Shown: positions 6,800 through 7,600 of the stretch, one piece after another
How the letters are laid out: each line of letters opens with the position of its first letter
Position numbering within the stretch: the first letter of the stretch is position 1
Origin: Myxococcales bacterium
Lineage (GTDB): Bacteria; Myxococcota_A; Polyangia; Polyangiales; Houyiibacteriaceae
Length of the DNA stretch: 7,600 nucleotides
NCBI GenBank assembly: GCA_030622585.1
Contig: JAUXFZ010000108.1
Location: 1 to 7,600, forward strand
Reading direction: 5' to 3'
Program-made: the position numbers and the translations under genes
Notes under the pieces: generated by a model
Database searches by the model: none
What the model was told of the DNA's origin: nothing
The model's input: only the letters and a program-made list of their open reading frames with translations

Positions 6800-6831
6800 A
6801 CAGGGACTGCCCCCTGTTTTCAAAAGGTCAC
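6800..6831 (+). repeat. REP-like palindromic repeat, copy 3
   Basis: Arms ACAGGG (6800-6805) and CCCTGT (6812-6817) flank loop ACTGCC, followed by TTTCAAAAGGTCACC. It is the closest match to copy 1, including the conserved GGTC in the tail. It ends about five bases before the stop of the YvaD-like gene, so here too the repeat sits at the 3' end of a minus-strand gene. Confidence 0.65.
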
Positions 6832-6835
6832 CACA

Positions 6836-7246
6836 CTAGGACTGAGGACCGCGGACGAGCCCTGGCAAGAACCACATCGGGTAGAGCAATAGAAACAGAT
6901 TGGGCAGCCACCAGGCCGGGTCAAAGTCCGCGCGGAGCGTCCAGAAGGACACGGCCATCAGCCCGGAGCACGACGTGAGCACGAGGGACACGAGGGCGAG
7001 GTTGTGCCAGTCGAGTCCACGCTTCGCACGGCGCAACGCCGTCAGCCCCGTCGCGCTGATCGCCAGGTCGAGCGGCAAGAACGACCAGTTCCACGCGGAC
7101 AGGATGGGATTGTCGTAGTCCTTGAAGAGGAGCTCGTCTGGAATGACGCCGCCGAGCGTGATCGCCCAGTAGGCAATGAAGCCAAGGTCCACGACCAGGA
7201 AGAGTGGCCGTAGAAAGCTCGGGAGCTGCGCATGTGGTACGGTCAT
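6836..7246 (-). CDS. Small four-helix membrane protein, DUF5360/YvaD-like
   Basis: The protein is 136 residues from ATG 7246, supported by GGGGGA about four bases upstream; a GTG at 7258 would add four residues but has no better site. Four hydrophobic helices are visible at about residues 12-34, 50-70, 81-103 and 110-130. Conserved-looking motifs sit at their ends: VVDLGFIAYW, FKDYDNPILSAWNWSFLPLD, LVLTSCSG, SFWTLRADFD and WWLPNLFLLLYP. The pattern of aromatic and acidic residues recalls the DUF5360 family (YvaD of Bacillus), by memory and not by search. The function of that family is unknown to me. It is divergent from the lipoprotein gene with only 32 bases between start codons. Confidence 0.75.
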   Translation of the reverse strand: MTVPHAQLPSFLRPLFLVVDLGFIAYWAITLGGVIPDELLFKDYDNPILSAWNWSFLPLDLAISATGLTALRRAKRGLDWHNLALVSLVLTSCSGLMAVSFWTLRADFDPAWWLPNLFLLLYPMWFLPGLVRGPQS

Positions 7247-7278
7247 CGAATCCCCCACGGAGTATGTGTGGCGCTGGC

Positions 7279-7600
7279 ATGATCGACACGAAGAAACATC
7301 GGGCGAGGATTCTCGCGCTTACAATCGCGATGGCGGCCTTCGGGTGCGGGGATGGCGGCGAGGGAGCAGCAGGCAGCGGCGGAATGGCCGGGACTGGCGG
7401 TGCTGGGGGCGGCGGCGAAGGCGGCATGGGTGGTGTTCCCGGTGTCTGCACGGACGCGCCGGCTTCCACCCCGTGCGGAGACGCCGGGGAGCTTTGCGAC
7501 GGAGAGGGCCAGTGCGTGACCTGCGCGGACGGCGGGGACTGCTGCAGTGACGGCAGCGATGGCGAGTTCTTCGCAGACCAGGATGTCGAGCTCCCGGGCA
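7279..7600 (+). CDS. Gly-linker, Cys-rich lipoprotein, N-terminal part (3' end outside window)
   Basis: The frame is open from ATG 7279 to the window edge, 107 residues visible. The N-terminus is a lipoprotein signal: basic TKKHRAR (4-10), hydrophobic ILALTIAMAAF (11-21) and lipobox AFGC with Cys23, somewhat imperfect because of Phe at -2. A roughly 30-residue low-complexity linker rich in Gly with Ala, Ser and Glu follows, then a Cys-rich stretch (VCTDAP, TPCGDAG, LCDGEGQCVTC, GDCCSDG) that probably forms disulfides outside the inner membrane. Gly-rich linkers after the lipid anchor are common in Polyangia lipoproteins. The functional domain, if any, lies beyond the window. An in-frame ATG at 7264 (preceded closely by GGAG) is an alternative start that would add MCGAG; neither start has an ideally spaced ribosome site. 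Confidence 0.75.
   Translation, partial: MIDTKKHRARILALTIAMAAFGCGDGGEGAAGSGGMAGTGGAGGGGEGGMGGVPGVCTDAPASTPCGDAGELCDGEGQCVTCADGGDCCSDGSDGEFFADQDVELPG

Noticed and set aside
5679..6831. Three repeats as a CRISPR array
   Set aside because: Copies are about 560 bases apart with genes between them and differ in sequence; no short regular spacers.
6222..6839. Plus-strand reading frame across SRPBCC paralog B and two repeats
   Set aside because: It is antisense to a gene with clear family motifs and a good ribosome site; a similar shadow exists opposite paralog A.

Overview
The window is GC-rich, gene-dense bacterial DNA and most likely comes from a member of the Myxococcota (Polyangia-like). Three things point that way: a Pkn-type Ser/Thr kinase with an HRDVSPPN catalytic loop and a lone C-terminal membrane anchor; an FHA-AAA-Fis sigma54 activator; and a lipoprotein with a Gly-rich TGGAGGGG-type linker. 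This is inference from protein style, as no rRNA or other marker gene is present.

Layout, left to right. (1) Positions 1-772 (+): the 3' part of a membrane transglutaminase-like protein. (2) 762-2231 (-): a Ser/Thr protein kinase converging on gene 1 with an 11-bp overlap. (3) 2315-3016 (+): ribulose-phosphate 3-epimerase, divergent from the kinase. (4) 3013-4413 (+): an FHA-domain sigma54 activator whose GTG start overlaps the rpe stop by 4 bases. (5) 4439-5680 (+): an exported L,D-transpeptidase (YkuD) with SH3-like regions. (6) 5731-6159 (-) and 6270-6710 (-): two tandem paralogous SRPBCC/START-like proteins. (7) 6836-7246 (-): a four-helix membrane protein resembling the DUF5360/YvaD family. 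(8) 7279-7600 (+): the 5' end of a lipoprotein gene that leaves the window. No stretch over 300 bases lacks a gene; the gaps are 25-125 bases.

How the parts may work together. The kinase (phospho-Ser/Thr writer) and the FHA activator (phospho-Thr reader) flank rpe around one divergent promoter region, so a kinase-to-transcription link is plausible but unproven. The transglutaminase and L,D-transpeptidase are both exported or membrane enzymes, the latter acting on peptidoglycan. The right third is different in character. Three copies of a short palindromic, REP-like repeat punctuate it at about 560-base intervals, one beside the 3' end of each minus-strand gene. The two SRPBCC genes, their leaders and the repeats look like a tandem duplication of one unit of about 560 bases.

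No CRISPR array, tRNA, rRNA, complete transposase or phage gene was seen. I found no clearly undescribed system. The most notable items are the repeat-bounded duplication and the rpe/FHA-activator/kinase arrangement.
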